NCBI GenBank assembly: GCA_001768155.1
Contig: MENC01000016.1
Span: forward strand, 3,036 to 13,225
Reading direction: 5' to 3'
DNA from: Bacteroidetes bacterium GWA2_30_7
GTDB taxonomy: Bacteria > Bacteroidota > Bacteroidia > Bacteroidales > GWF2-33-38
Length of the DNA: 10,190 bases
Every line of letters starts with the position of its first letter. Positions within the stretch are counted from its first letter, which is position 1. The notes beneath the pieces are model-generated. The model worked only from the letters and a program-made list of their open reading frames with translations. It was not told the DNA's origin and made no database searches. The translations under genes were made by a program, and so were the position numbers. Shown piece after piece: positions 1-6,356 of this stretch.

Positions 1-785
1 TTTTCAAAATCTACTTCCTGAGTCAACATTTTTTTCCAAATAGAAGGAACAGATTTTACTCTGCCAAAAACCTGACAATCAAGCTCATGTTCTTTTAATT
101 TTTTTTCGAGTGGTAGTATAAAATCAGAAATGTAAGTTTCTAAAGTATCTATGGTTTTAGCTAATTTCGATTTAATTTCCATATATTTTTCAGGATTGAA
201 ATAATACATGCATAAATCTTCAAAGTCAGTTTTAATATTATACAATCCAACTCTATGAGCTATAGGAGAATACAAAACAGATGTTTCTGTTGCAATTTTT
301 TTCTGATAATCGGCATCAAAATTTGAAATATTTCTCATTTGATACAATATACTTGCTAACTTAATGAGTATAACTCTTAAATCGTCGGAGATTGTTAAAA
401 GTAACTTTATAAAATTATCAGTTTGATTGTTATATTTTGAAGTATCAAGAGTAGCAATTTTTTTTAAGCCATTTATAATTTCTTGAATTTCAATGCTTAA
501 ATTGGATTTTAATTCTTCTGAACTTACATCTATTTCTTTTACTATTATATAAACTAAATAACTAATTGCTGAGTCTGAATCAAGATTTAATTCATTTATT
601 AATATTTCAGAAACGTTTGTTGCAACTTGAATAATATTTTCAGTGAAGTTTACCCCTTTTTTAGAAGATAATTTGACCACTAATTGTCTGAAAAATTCTT
701 TATTAATTGGGCTTTCTAATGAAATTTCATTAAAAAATGTATCAATATTTAAATCAATTTTACTTTTATCTTGAATACTATTCAT
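1..785 (-). CDS. relA: RelA/SpoT-family (p)ppGpp synthetase with degenerate HD domain, N-terminal part
   Basis: Reading the minus strand from the ATG at 785-783 gives an open frame of 261 codons that runs off the window start, so the C-terminal part is missing. The family makes the stringent-response alarmone (p)ppGpp from ATP and GDP/GTP. Visible landmarks are a DDLRVILIKLA segment (residues 135-144 region), SPIAHRVGLYNIKTDFEDL (173-191), and the start of the synthetase domain, GRVKSVPSIWKKM (241-253), which matches the family pattern R-x-K-x-x-x-S-I-x-x-K-M. The HD hydrolase signature is not seen: the region expected to read LLHDxxED is SYLVYIIVKEID (75-86), and the expected LADRLHNMR is LASILYQMR (143-151). 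The protein is therefore probably synthetase-only (RelA-type), assuming the unseen part is intact. It lies 68 bases downstream of the exonuclease gene. A Bacteroidota-type promoter element may sit directly before its start. Confidence 0.85.
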   Translation of the reverse strand, partial: MNSIQDKSKIDLNIDTFFNEISLESPINKEFFRQLVVKLSSKKGVNFTENIIQVATNVSEILINELNLDSDSAISYLVYIIVKEIDVSSEELKSNLSIEIQEIINGLKKIATLDTSKYNNQTDNFIKLLLTISDDLRVILIKLASILYQMRNISNFDADYQKKIATETSVLYSPIAHRVGLYNIKTDFEDLCMYYFNPEKYMEIKSKLAKTIDTLETYISDFILPLEKKLKEHELDCQVFGRVKSVPSIWKKMLTQEVDFE

Positions 786-791
786 AATATG

Positions 792-799
792 CAAAATTA
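792..799 (-). promoter_or_regulatory. Possible Bacteroidota -7 promoter element for relA
   Basis: On the minus strand these bases read TAATTTTG, which fits the Bacteroidota -7 consensus TAnnTTTG. They end 6 bases before the ATG of the RelA-like gene, so a transcript starting here would have almost no leader. No convincing TTG -33 element was seen about 20 bases further upstream. In DNA this AT-rich the match could be chance. Confidence 0.25.
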
Positions 800-853
800 C
801 TTAAATATTATTTTTAAATAAGAGTAAAATGTCTTTTTATTATATAAATAAAG

Positions 854-1369
854 TTAACAATTTGTTGATACTTCGTTTAAGTGAAGAAAATATAATTTAG
901 CACAAGCTCTTGCATCACTCAAGGCTTCGTGATGATTTAATTGAATATTCATAATTCTGCAACAGTTTCCGAGACTAGCAGAAGTAAAACCTTTTGAACG
1001 ATAAATTTTAACTGTACATTCCCATCGCTTTGGGAGGTTTAATTCATTATAATTCAGATTGTAATACTGCATTGTTTTTAATAATACATTTCTATCGAAT
1101 GATTCATTATGAGCTACAATTACTTTTGACTCTAATCTTTGCTTGATTTGTGGATAAAGTTCTACAAAAGTTAACTCTCGTAAAGTATCGTTCGGTCTAA
1201 TTCCATGAATATTAATATTTTGCTGCCAATAATAATTATCTGGTGGTTGAATTAATGAATAAAATTCTTCAATAATTTTTCCACTTTCAACTGTAACAAT
1301 TCCAACTGCACATGCACTATTCTGATATCCGGTTGCAGTTTCAAAATCTATAGCTACATAATTATACAT
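854..1369 (-). CDS. DEDDh-family 3'-5' exonuclease (DnaQ/epsilon-like)
   Basis: This 171-residue protein consists of a single exonuclease domain. All DEDDh catalytic positions are visible: D8 and E10 in AIDFET (ExoI), D92 in VAHNESFD (ExoII), and H147 and D152 in HHEALSDA (ExoIII). These residues bind two metal ions that cleave nucleotides from DNA or RNA 3' ends. The length suits a stand-alone cytoplasmic exonuclease and is shorter than a full Pol III epsilon subunit, with no extension for binding polymerase. Stand-alone proteins of this type are often labelled DNA polymerase III epsilon-like or RNase T-like; the exact substrate cannot be told from the sequence. The start at 1369 places DFET at residue 8, as is usual for the family. 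It is separated from the large-subunit gene by a palindrome and is probably not part of that operon. Confidence 0.87.
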   Translation of the reverse strand: MYNYVAIDFETATGYQNSACAVGIVTVESGKIIEEFYSLIQPPDNYYWQQNINIHGIRPNDTLRELTFVELYPQIKQRLESKVIVAHNESFDRNVLLKTMQYYNLNYNELNLPKRWECTVKIYRSKGFTSASLGNCCRIMNIQLNHHEALSDARACAKLYFLHLNEVSTNC

Positions 1370-1419
1370 CAGACTATTAGTTTAATATTAAGTATCCACT
1401 AATAAAGCAGTTAATTTTA

Positions 1420-1515
1420 GATAAAAAAATTCGCCACAAAAACACAAAAACACTAAGTGTCTTTAAATTAGATAATTTCTTTTTGTGGAATTTTGTGTTT
1501 TGGTGATTTAGTGGC
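1420..1515 (-). terminator. Hairpin plus T run after the large-subunit gene
   Basis: On the minus strand the imperfect hairpin formed by 1515-1433 is followed by GAATTTTTTT (about 1431-1422). This resembles an intrinsic terminator placed 72 bases after the stop codon of the HyfG-like gene. The stem is A/T-rich with mismatches, so termination strength is uncertain. The hairpin is also a repeat-type palindrome and may serve only as that. Confidence 0.4.
1433..1515. repeat. Imperfect palindromic intergenic repeat
   Basis: The left arm begins GCCACAAAAACACAAAAACA at 1433. The right arm, read on the other strand from 1515, begins GCCACTAAATCACCAAAACA. The terminal GCCAC is a perfect match, CAC recurs in register, and the arms diverge towards the loop near 1465-1480. 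Each arm is built of short CAC-plus-A-run units roughly 8 to 10 bases apart. This layout resembles the multi-copy palindromes common between genes in Bacteroidota, but copy number cannot be judged here. It lies in the gap 1370-1586, which otherwise shows no gene. Confidence 0.6.
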
Positions 1516-1586
1516 ATTTTACTAACTATTTTTTAAGGGGATACAATATAAATTCAAAAAATCAATTCTTTTAACTTTGAGCATTT

Positions 1587-3086
1587 TTACAAATCATGAC
1601 CGCAATACGACAAATTAAAACTTTTATTACAAATTGGAAAATCAGAAATTTCATTATTCCTTACCGATAAAGCTAATGCAAGCCAATTGTGAAGCGATGG
1701 GTCTTTTATTTTGTACATTTTCAATTCTCCTTTATCGTCTGTTATGGCACAATGACAAATCTCTCCTCTCCATCCTTCAACCAATGAAATCACAAACGAA
1801 TCTGCTACCGGAACTCCTATAACCGGTTCATTACTATTATGTTTTGGGTACTTTGCAAGCATTTTTGTAATTAACTCTATCGAAGTATTTATTTCGTCTT
1901 TTCTTAGTTTTGCTCTTGCATGTACGTCGCCTGATTTACCTAAAATTGGCATATAATTTAACTTATTATAATAACCTGATGGGTGAGAAAAGCGAATATC
2001 TCTATTTAAATTACTTGCACGAGCTGACATTCCAACTGTACCAATTTTTGTCGCAGTTTCTGTAGAAACAGTTCCTGTTTTTTCAAGCCTAGCTAATATT
2101 GAAGGTAAATCAAATATTTCGTCACACATTTCCTGAAAATCAGGTTTATAAGCATTAAAAACTTCTAACCATTTTTCAGCTAAATTATCGCTGAATTGGA
2201 AATTAGTTTTTCCAACTCTAATAAGCCCTTTTGCAAGTCGATTACCGCACCATTGTTGAAAATAATTAATTACCGGAGTACGAAGTCGTCCAAAAACAGA
2301 ACTTCCCAATTGATAAGCAACATCGGTACAAATTGCACTTAAATCGCCTGTATGAATTGCAATTCGTTCGTGTTCAAGAGCTAAAACTCTTTCAAATTGC
2401 AAAGCTTCACTTGGTAAAAAACCGCATAAACTTTCCATAGCCTGAGCAAATGCAACTGTATGACCTACAACAGTATCACCAGCTATATTTTCAACAATAG
2501 TTGTTCTTTGCAATAAATTTTTCTTTTCTAAAATTAATTGTTCAATTCCTCTATGTTGATAACCAAGTTGAATTTCGAGATGCAAAATTTGTTCTCCATT
2601 GCAAATAAATCGAAAATGCCCTGGTTCAATAACTCCTGCGTGTATAGGTCCAACCCCAACTTCGTGTAATTCTTCACTATCAATTTTATAAAAAGGATAA
2701 TTGGCAATATTACTGTTTTTATCGGCTCTATTAAACGAATATCTTACTGGTTTTAACCAAGGATGTTCAATAAAATCGATACCAAAATTTTCGTGTATTT
2801 CTCGTTCGAAAATATGCATTGCATAATGATTTGGAGTAATTGATTGCAATTTATCACTTGATTTGACAATTGACGATAACACATTGATAGAGTGTTTGCT
2901 ATCATCGGCAATACAGCAAATTAATTTAATATTTTCTTTTTCTAAATATCCAAAATAATTTACACAATGATATTTAATATCAGATTTAAGAAAATTAACA
3001 ATTACATCAGCAAAATTATCATATTCAAGAATGGGAATTGTAGATAAATGTATTCTCTGGTTGTTATTTACTTCAATGTAATTCAT
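1587..3086 (-). CDS. hyfG: HyfG/NuoCD-like large subunit lacking Ni-Fe cysteines (Ehr-type)
   Basis: This 499-residue protein is the peripheral-arm large subunit of a group 4 hydrogenase-like complex. Residues 1-130 form a NuoC-type (30 kDa) domain with the signature EREIHENFGIDF (94-105). Residues 145-499 form a NuoD/HycE-type domain with GPIHAGVIEPGHFR (146-159) and GYQHRGIE (175-182). Where true Ni-Fe hydrogenases have R-I-C-G-I-C-x3-H, this protein reads N-I-A-G-D-T-V-V-G-H (200-209). Where they have D-P-C-x-S-C-T-D-R it reads N-L-S-Y-C-G-H-D-L (491-499). Both CxxC pairs are lost and there is no C-terminal tail to cleave. It should therefore not be a hydrogenase and better fits the Ehr relatives, whose reaction is unsettled. 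The ATG lies 4 bases after the stop of the HyfF-like gene. It is the last gene of the operon, and no small subunit follows it. Confidence 0.88.
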   Translation of the reverse strand: MNYIEVNNNQRIHLSTIPILEYDNFADVIVNFLKSDIKYHCVNYFGYLEKENIKLICCIADDSKHSINVLSSIVKSSDKLQSITPNHYAMHIFEREIHENFGIDFIEHPWLKPVRYSFNRADKNSNIANYPFYKIDSEELHEVGVGPIHAGVIEPGHFRFICNGEQILHLEIQLGYQHRGIEQLILEKKNLLQRTTIVENIAGDTVVGHTVAFAQAMESLCGFLPSEALQFERVLALEHERIAIHTGDLSAICTDVAYQLGSSVFGRLRTPVINYFQQWCGNRLAKGLIRVGKTNFQFSDNLAEKWLEVFNAYKPDFQEMCDEIFDLPSILARLEKTGTVSTETATKIGTVGMSARASNLNRDIRFSHPSGYYNKLNYMPILGKSGDVHARAKLRKDEINTSIELITKMLAKYPKHNSNEPVIGVPVADSFVISLVEGWRGEICHCAITDDKGELKMYKIKDPSLHNWLALALSVRNNEISDFPICNKSFNLSYCGHDL

Positions 3087-3090
3087 ATTA

Positions 3091-4515
3091 TTATATTAAG
3101 TTTTTGATAGCTTCATGAATCAAATCGTTAAAAAAAGCTGGTGGAAATAATCCAAGATAAATGACTAATCCCATTAAAATATATTGAGATAAAGTTTCGT
3201 AAGGATTTACCTTTTCGATACTGCTTTCATCAAAATCAACAGGAGGCGTAAACAATATTTTAAAAACATTTTTTCCAAGTGCCCAAAAAATAAATGTAAG
3301 TAAAATAAGCAACGGAATAAGTACAATTAAATAATTGGCTTCAAATAGGGCTTTAAAAATGTAAAATTCGCTGATAAACAAGCCCGAAGGAGGCATTCCT
3401 GTAACACAAATAAAAGCAATAAGCAGAAAGATTGCACCAGAAAGATTATACTTAAAATAATTACCAATAAAGTAAGTATTTTTTGTTTTATATGTTTTAT
3501 AAATATGACCAATTTGAAAAAAAAGTGAGGATTTAGCAAATGAGTGTAAAATAATGTGCAAAATTGCTGCATAATATCCAATTCCTCCGGCAGCTAATCC
3601 AAGCATAATTACTCCCATGTGTTCGATACTCGAATAAGCCAACATTCGCTTAATATTTTTGACTTTTAGCATATAAACTGTTGCAATAAAAACAGATATA
3701 AATGCAGAAATCATAATTACATGATTTGCCCATTGATGTAATTGACTATGTGTCATTATTTCGTAAAACCTGAATACACCAACAAATCCAACATTCATTA
3801 ATACACTTGAAAACATTGCAGCAGCAGGTGTAGGAGCTTTATCTTTTGCATCAATTCCGGCAGTGTACATTGGTACTAAACCAAGCTTTGCTGTAAAGCC
3901 TGAAAATATAAAAATAAATGCTAAACGAAGCCAAAATTGATTTAAATTAGGAGCAAGTGAAACTAACGTTTCATAATGTAATGTTTCTTGATTTGCATCG
4001 CCTAATGCAAGACTTAAAAATAAAATTCCTATAAAAACAAATACAAGACTTATTGAGCTTACAAATATATATTTCCAAGTAGCTTCTAATGAACCGGGAT
4101 TTCTACGATGAAAAATTAAGGCAGATGCACTAAGGGTTGTTAATTCTACAAAAATCCATGTTACTGCAATATGAGACGACAAATAAGCTGCCGATAGTGA
4201 CATAACTAAAATAACCATCGATACATAATAAATGCTTCTTGCTCTTCGATTATCCTTTTCTTTATATATATAATCGTAACTATGCAACAGAGCTGGAATA
4301 CTGATAATGGTTAATGTAATTAACATCAGAATTGCCAATGCATCAGCCTTAAAAAAACTATATTCTGTAAAACCCTTATTTATAAACTCATATGCAGTAA
4401 ATATGATTTGTAATAATAAAAAGAGTAAAACTAATGATTTACGAATAAGAGTAATTTTGTTAAAATACAAAAAAACACTTATTAATAACGAGGCTGCTAT
4501 ATATATTAAAATCAT
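3091..4515 (-). CDS. hyfF: HyfF-like antiporter-type membrane subunit
   Basis: This 474-residue, very hydrophobic protein has about 14 predicted membrane segments and belongs to the proton-conducting transporter family shared by NuoL/M/N, Mrp antiporters and HyfB/D/F. Visible ion-path residues are E124 in WIFVELTTLSAS, K210 in GFTAKLGLVPMYTAG, H324 and K328 in LHSFAKSSLFF, and E383 in GLFISEFYIF. The loop AKDKAPTPAAAMFSS (223-237) is the counterpart of the HPAAPS loop of the HyfB-type paralogues and is typical of HyfF. The protein should form a proton or sodium channel in the membrane arm. It starts 9 bases after the stop of the HyfE-like gene, preceded by AGAAAG, a plausible weak ribosome-binding site, and is followed 4 bases later by the large-subunit gene. 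Length is close to that usual for HyfF. NuoN-like is the other possible label, but the context favours HyfF. Confidence 0.87.
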   Translation of the reverse strand: MILIYIAASLLISVFLYFNKITLIRKSLVLLFLLLQIIFTAYEFINKGFTEYSFFKADALAILMLITLTIISIPALLHSYDYIYKEKDNRRARSIYYVSMVILVMSLSAAYLSSHIAVTWIFVELTTLSASALIFHRRNPGSLEATWKYIFVSSISLVFVFIGILFLSLALGDANQETLHYETLVSLAPNLNQFWLRLAFIFIFSGFTAKLGLVPMYTAGIDAKDKAPTPAAAMFSSVLMNVGFVGVFRFYEIMTHSQLHQWANHVIMISAFISVFIATVYMLKVKNIKRMLAYSSIEHMGVIMLGLAAGGIGYYAAILHIILHSFAKSSLFFQIGHIYKTYKTKNTYFIGNYFKYNLSGAIFLLIAFICVTGMPPSGLFISEFYIFKALFEANYLIVLIPLLILLTFIFWALGKNVFKILFTPPVDFDESSIEKVNPYETLSQYILMGLVIYLGLFPPAFFNDLIHEAIKNLI

Positions 4516-4524
4516 AACTTTCTA

Positions 4525-5154
4525 TTAATCTTTTAAATTGCTTAATTGAGAAACATCTGTATCTTGAAGTACGTCGCCCACTTTATTTATAAAAATTCCT
4601 AATAGGAATACACTTACAAAAACATCAAACAAAACTCCTAAATTAACAAGCATTGGCATTTCTTTTCCAACAGCTAATGACAAAATAAATACTCCGTTTT
4701 CAATTAATACATAACAAATTACGTGTGTAATAATTTTTTTTCTGGTACTTATAAAATACAAACCACTAAATAGAGCCGAAAGTGCAACTACAAAATATAT
4801 TTTATGCTGATGAATATCGTCAATTACATTTGAAACCATAAAAGTTGCTGCAATTATCAAGGTTACAATTATTAACGATACAAAATTTGGAAGATAGGGT
4901 TCGGCTTCTCTGGTAATATTATTTTTTATTATAACATATCTAAGAAATAACGGTATAGCTATAGCTTTTACAATTACTGTTTCCAAAAGAATAATAATAA
5001 GTGTTAGCAAATCACTTTCAATTAAACCGTAGAATGCAATTCCAAACAATAATACACCCTGCAATGCCAATATTTTAACATACGTCATTAATCTGTTTCC
5101 AATTGCAAAAAACAGAAGAGACATTGTGAAAACTATAAGTAAAATGTTTATCAT
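4525..5154 (-). CDS. hyfE: HyfE-like small membrane subunit (NuoK-related)
   Basis: This 209-residue protein is made of about six or seven hydrophobic helices with short loops. It matches HyfE, which extends a NuoK/MrpC-like core. Conserved membrane acidic residues are visible at E58 in ILLETVIVKAI and E152 in LIENGVFILSL, the latter a recognisable HyfE/NuoK-type motif. In complex I the equivalent buried glutamates carry protons between the NuoH and antiporter subunits. The C-terminal tail (VGDVLQDTDVSQLSNLKD) is polar and probably cytoplasmic. The gene is separated from the preceding HyfC-like gene by a 293-base gap with a palindrome, and is followed 9 bases later by the HyfF-like gene. No Shine-Dalgarno sequence lies directly before the ATG at 5154; the bases there are almost all A and T. 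Confidence 0.85.
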   Translation of the reverse strand: MINILLIVFTMSLLFFAIGNRLMTYVKILALQGVLLFGIAFYGLIESDLLTLIIILLETVIVKAIAIPLFLRYVIIKNNITREAEPYLPNFVSLIIVTLIIAATFMVSNVIDDIHQHKIYFVVALSALFSGLYFISTRKKIITHVICYVLIENGVFILSLAVGKEMPMLVNLGVLFDVFVSVFLLGIFINKVGDVLQDTDVSQLSNLKD

Positions 5155-5167
5155 AATATTATTAATT

Positions 5168-5207
5168 TTAATAATTCATATCCAACTCTCTCTCCCCTCT
5201 AACTCTC
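5168..5207 (-). other. Purine-rich leader tract and three-codon upstream ORF before hyfE-like gene
   Basis: On the transcript strand, 5207-5186 is a purine-rich run containing GAGGGGAGAGAGAG. It is followed at 5179-5168 by ATG AAT TAT TAA, a possible mini-ORF that ends 13 bases before the HyfE-like start and is out of frame with it. The run is the only strongly SD-like sequence near this start but lies about 35 bases away from it. It may be part of a worn repeat rather than a control site. Confidence 0.2.
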
Positions 5208-5288
5208 ACAAGTGGAGAACCGCTTTTCTAAAACTCAAAGTAAATTAACCATTTAACAAATAACAATTTCAAACCTCAAAATTCAAAC

Positions 5289-5454
5289 TAATTAGTGTCT
5301 ATTCCTAAAGTCGTAAAAAACAAAATCCAATAGAACACAGATGACACAGATTAAACTGATTTACACTGATTTGTTAATTATTCTTATCTGTGAACATCCG
5401 TAAAAATCCGTTTTATCCGTGTTCTATTCAGCGTTTCCGGTCGCACACTAATTA
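5289..5454. repeat. Palindromic repeat element inside the operon, nested inverted repeats
   Basis: An inner imperfect palindrome spans 5329-5428. Its tips are a perfect 10-bp inverted repeat, AATAGAACAC (5329-5338) with GTGTTCTATT (5419-5428), and the arms of about 45 bases stay alignable down to a small AT-rich loop near 5374-5386. The left arm is made of GAT-ending units (ACAGAT, ACAGAT, ACTGAT, ACTGAT) spaced about 9-10 bases apart, and the right arm carries the matching ATCCGT-like units. A further perfect 10-bp inverted repeat, TAATTAGTGT (5289-5298) with ACACTAATTA (5445-5454), brackets the whole. The stop codon of the HyfC-like gene (5448-5450) falls inside the right outer repeat. The layout resembles multi-copy intergenic palindromes known in Bacteroidota and other environmental bacteria; copy number here is unknown. 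No ORF lies in the loop. The rest of the 5155-5447 gap shows no gene. Confidence 0.75.
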
Positions 5455-6353
5455 AATTTCCCCATCACCATTAGAACGCTAAAAAAAACTAACAACGAAA
5501 CTGAAGAAAGAACCAATATAAACTGTGCATTATGGCTCATTCTGAATCTTGCCGTAAACGATTCAAGCAATCCTACAACTATTGCAAAAATACTTTGAAT
5601 GAAAATAAATAATGGAATACTATAATACAAAGGCAAATTTCCCATAAATAAATTGGCAATTAAAGCTCCATAAAGTGCAAATTTCATATTTGTACCATGC
5701 AAAATTAATCCAAGGTCGAAACCACTATTGTCGAGTATCATAACTTCGTGAATCATTGTGAGTTCGAGATGTGTCTTGGGGTCGTCAATTGGCATACGGC
5801 TATTTTCAACCATACAAATTAATATTAGTACAAAAGTTGCTAATGCACCAATTGCATAAGAGGTATAAGAACCAAAATGAAAAGTCATAAAAATTTCCTG
5901 AAAAGAACTATAACCTGTAAGTAAAGCAAGTGAACCCATCAAAATAAAAAATGCCGGCTCGGCTAACATCGAAAACAGAGCTTCGCGACTTGCACCCATT
6001 CCTTCAAAACTACTTCCGGTATCGAGTGCAGAAATAATATTGAAAAATTTTCCCATTGCAAGTACATAAGCGAAAAAAACAAAATCGTAGGAAAATGATA
6101 TAACCCCTTTTGAATGTCCAAAAGGTAATACCAAAATTGCCATTATAATTGAAGCAAAGTAAATTGTAGGTGCAATCTGAAAAATAATACTTGTTGTATC
6201 GCTGTAAACTGCACCTTTTTTGAATAATCTGTAAATATCTTTCATTGGCTGAAAAATACCCGGACCTTTTCGTCCTGAAGCTAAACTTTTCGTTCTGATT
6301 ACAATTCCTGTAAAAACAAAACTGACTAATATTATTAATATAAAACTCAACAT
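5448..6353 (-). CDS. hyfC: HyfC/NuoH-like membrane subunit linking the two arms
   Basis: This 301-residue protein has about eight membrane segments and is the NuoH/HyfC/EchB-type subunit that joins the peripheral arm to the ion-pumping membrane arm. The N-terminal signature SGRKGPGIFQPMKDIYRLFK (26-45) matches the R-x-G-P...Q-P...D pattern of the family. The loop SSFEGMGASREALFSMLAEP (114-133) is typical of the hydrogenase-type members. The third landmark is VENSRMPIDDPKTHLELTMI (182-201), followed by HE (202-203), and carries the conserved acidic residues E183, E197 and E203. Length is close to the usual HyfC length. The ATG lies 3 bases after the stop of the second HyfB-like gene, so the two are probably translated together. 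Its stop codon TAG lies in the edge of the palindromic element that follows. It might be annotated as NADH-quinone oxidoreductase subunit H, but the neighbours are hydrogenase-4 type. Confidence 0.88.
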   Translation of the reverse strand: MLSFILIILVSFVFTGIVIRTKSLASGRKGPGIFQPMKDIYRLFKKGAVYSDTTSIIFQIAPTIYFASIIMAILVLPFGHSKGVISFSYDFVFFAYVLAMGKFFNIISALDTGSSFEGMGASREALFSMLAEPAFFILMGSLALLTGYSSFQEIFMTFHFGSYTSYAIGALATFVLILICMVENSRMPIDDPKTHLELTMIHEVMILDNSGFDLGLILHGTNMKFALYGALIANLFMGNLPLYYSIPLFIFIQSIFAIVVGLLESFTARFRMSHNAQFILVLSSVSLLVFFSVLMVMGKFN

Positions 6354-6356
6354 ATC

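Noticed and set aside
854..1369. Pol III epsilon subunit (dnaQ) of the replisome
   Set aside because: The protein is a bare DEDDh domain without a polymerase-binding extension, and generic stand-alone exonucleases look the same; the replicative role cannot be supported.
1634..1822. Plus-strand open frame of 62 codons opposite the large-subunit gene
   Set aside because: It lies wholly within a well-supported conserved gene on the other strand and shows no recognisable domain.
3327..3581. Minus-strand 84-codon frame inside the HyfF-like gene
   Set aside because: It overlaps conserved HyfF-like coding sequence in another frame; its hydrophobicity is a by-product of the host gene's codons.
4307..4528. 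Plus-strand 73-codon frame
   Set aside because: It is antisense to the start of the HyfF-like gene with no supporting signal.
5331..5426. CRISPR-like short repeats
   Set aside because: The units are only 6-10 bases, without unique spacers of constant length, and they form a palindrome rather than a direct-repeat array.
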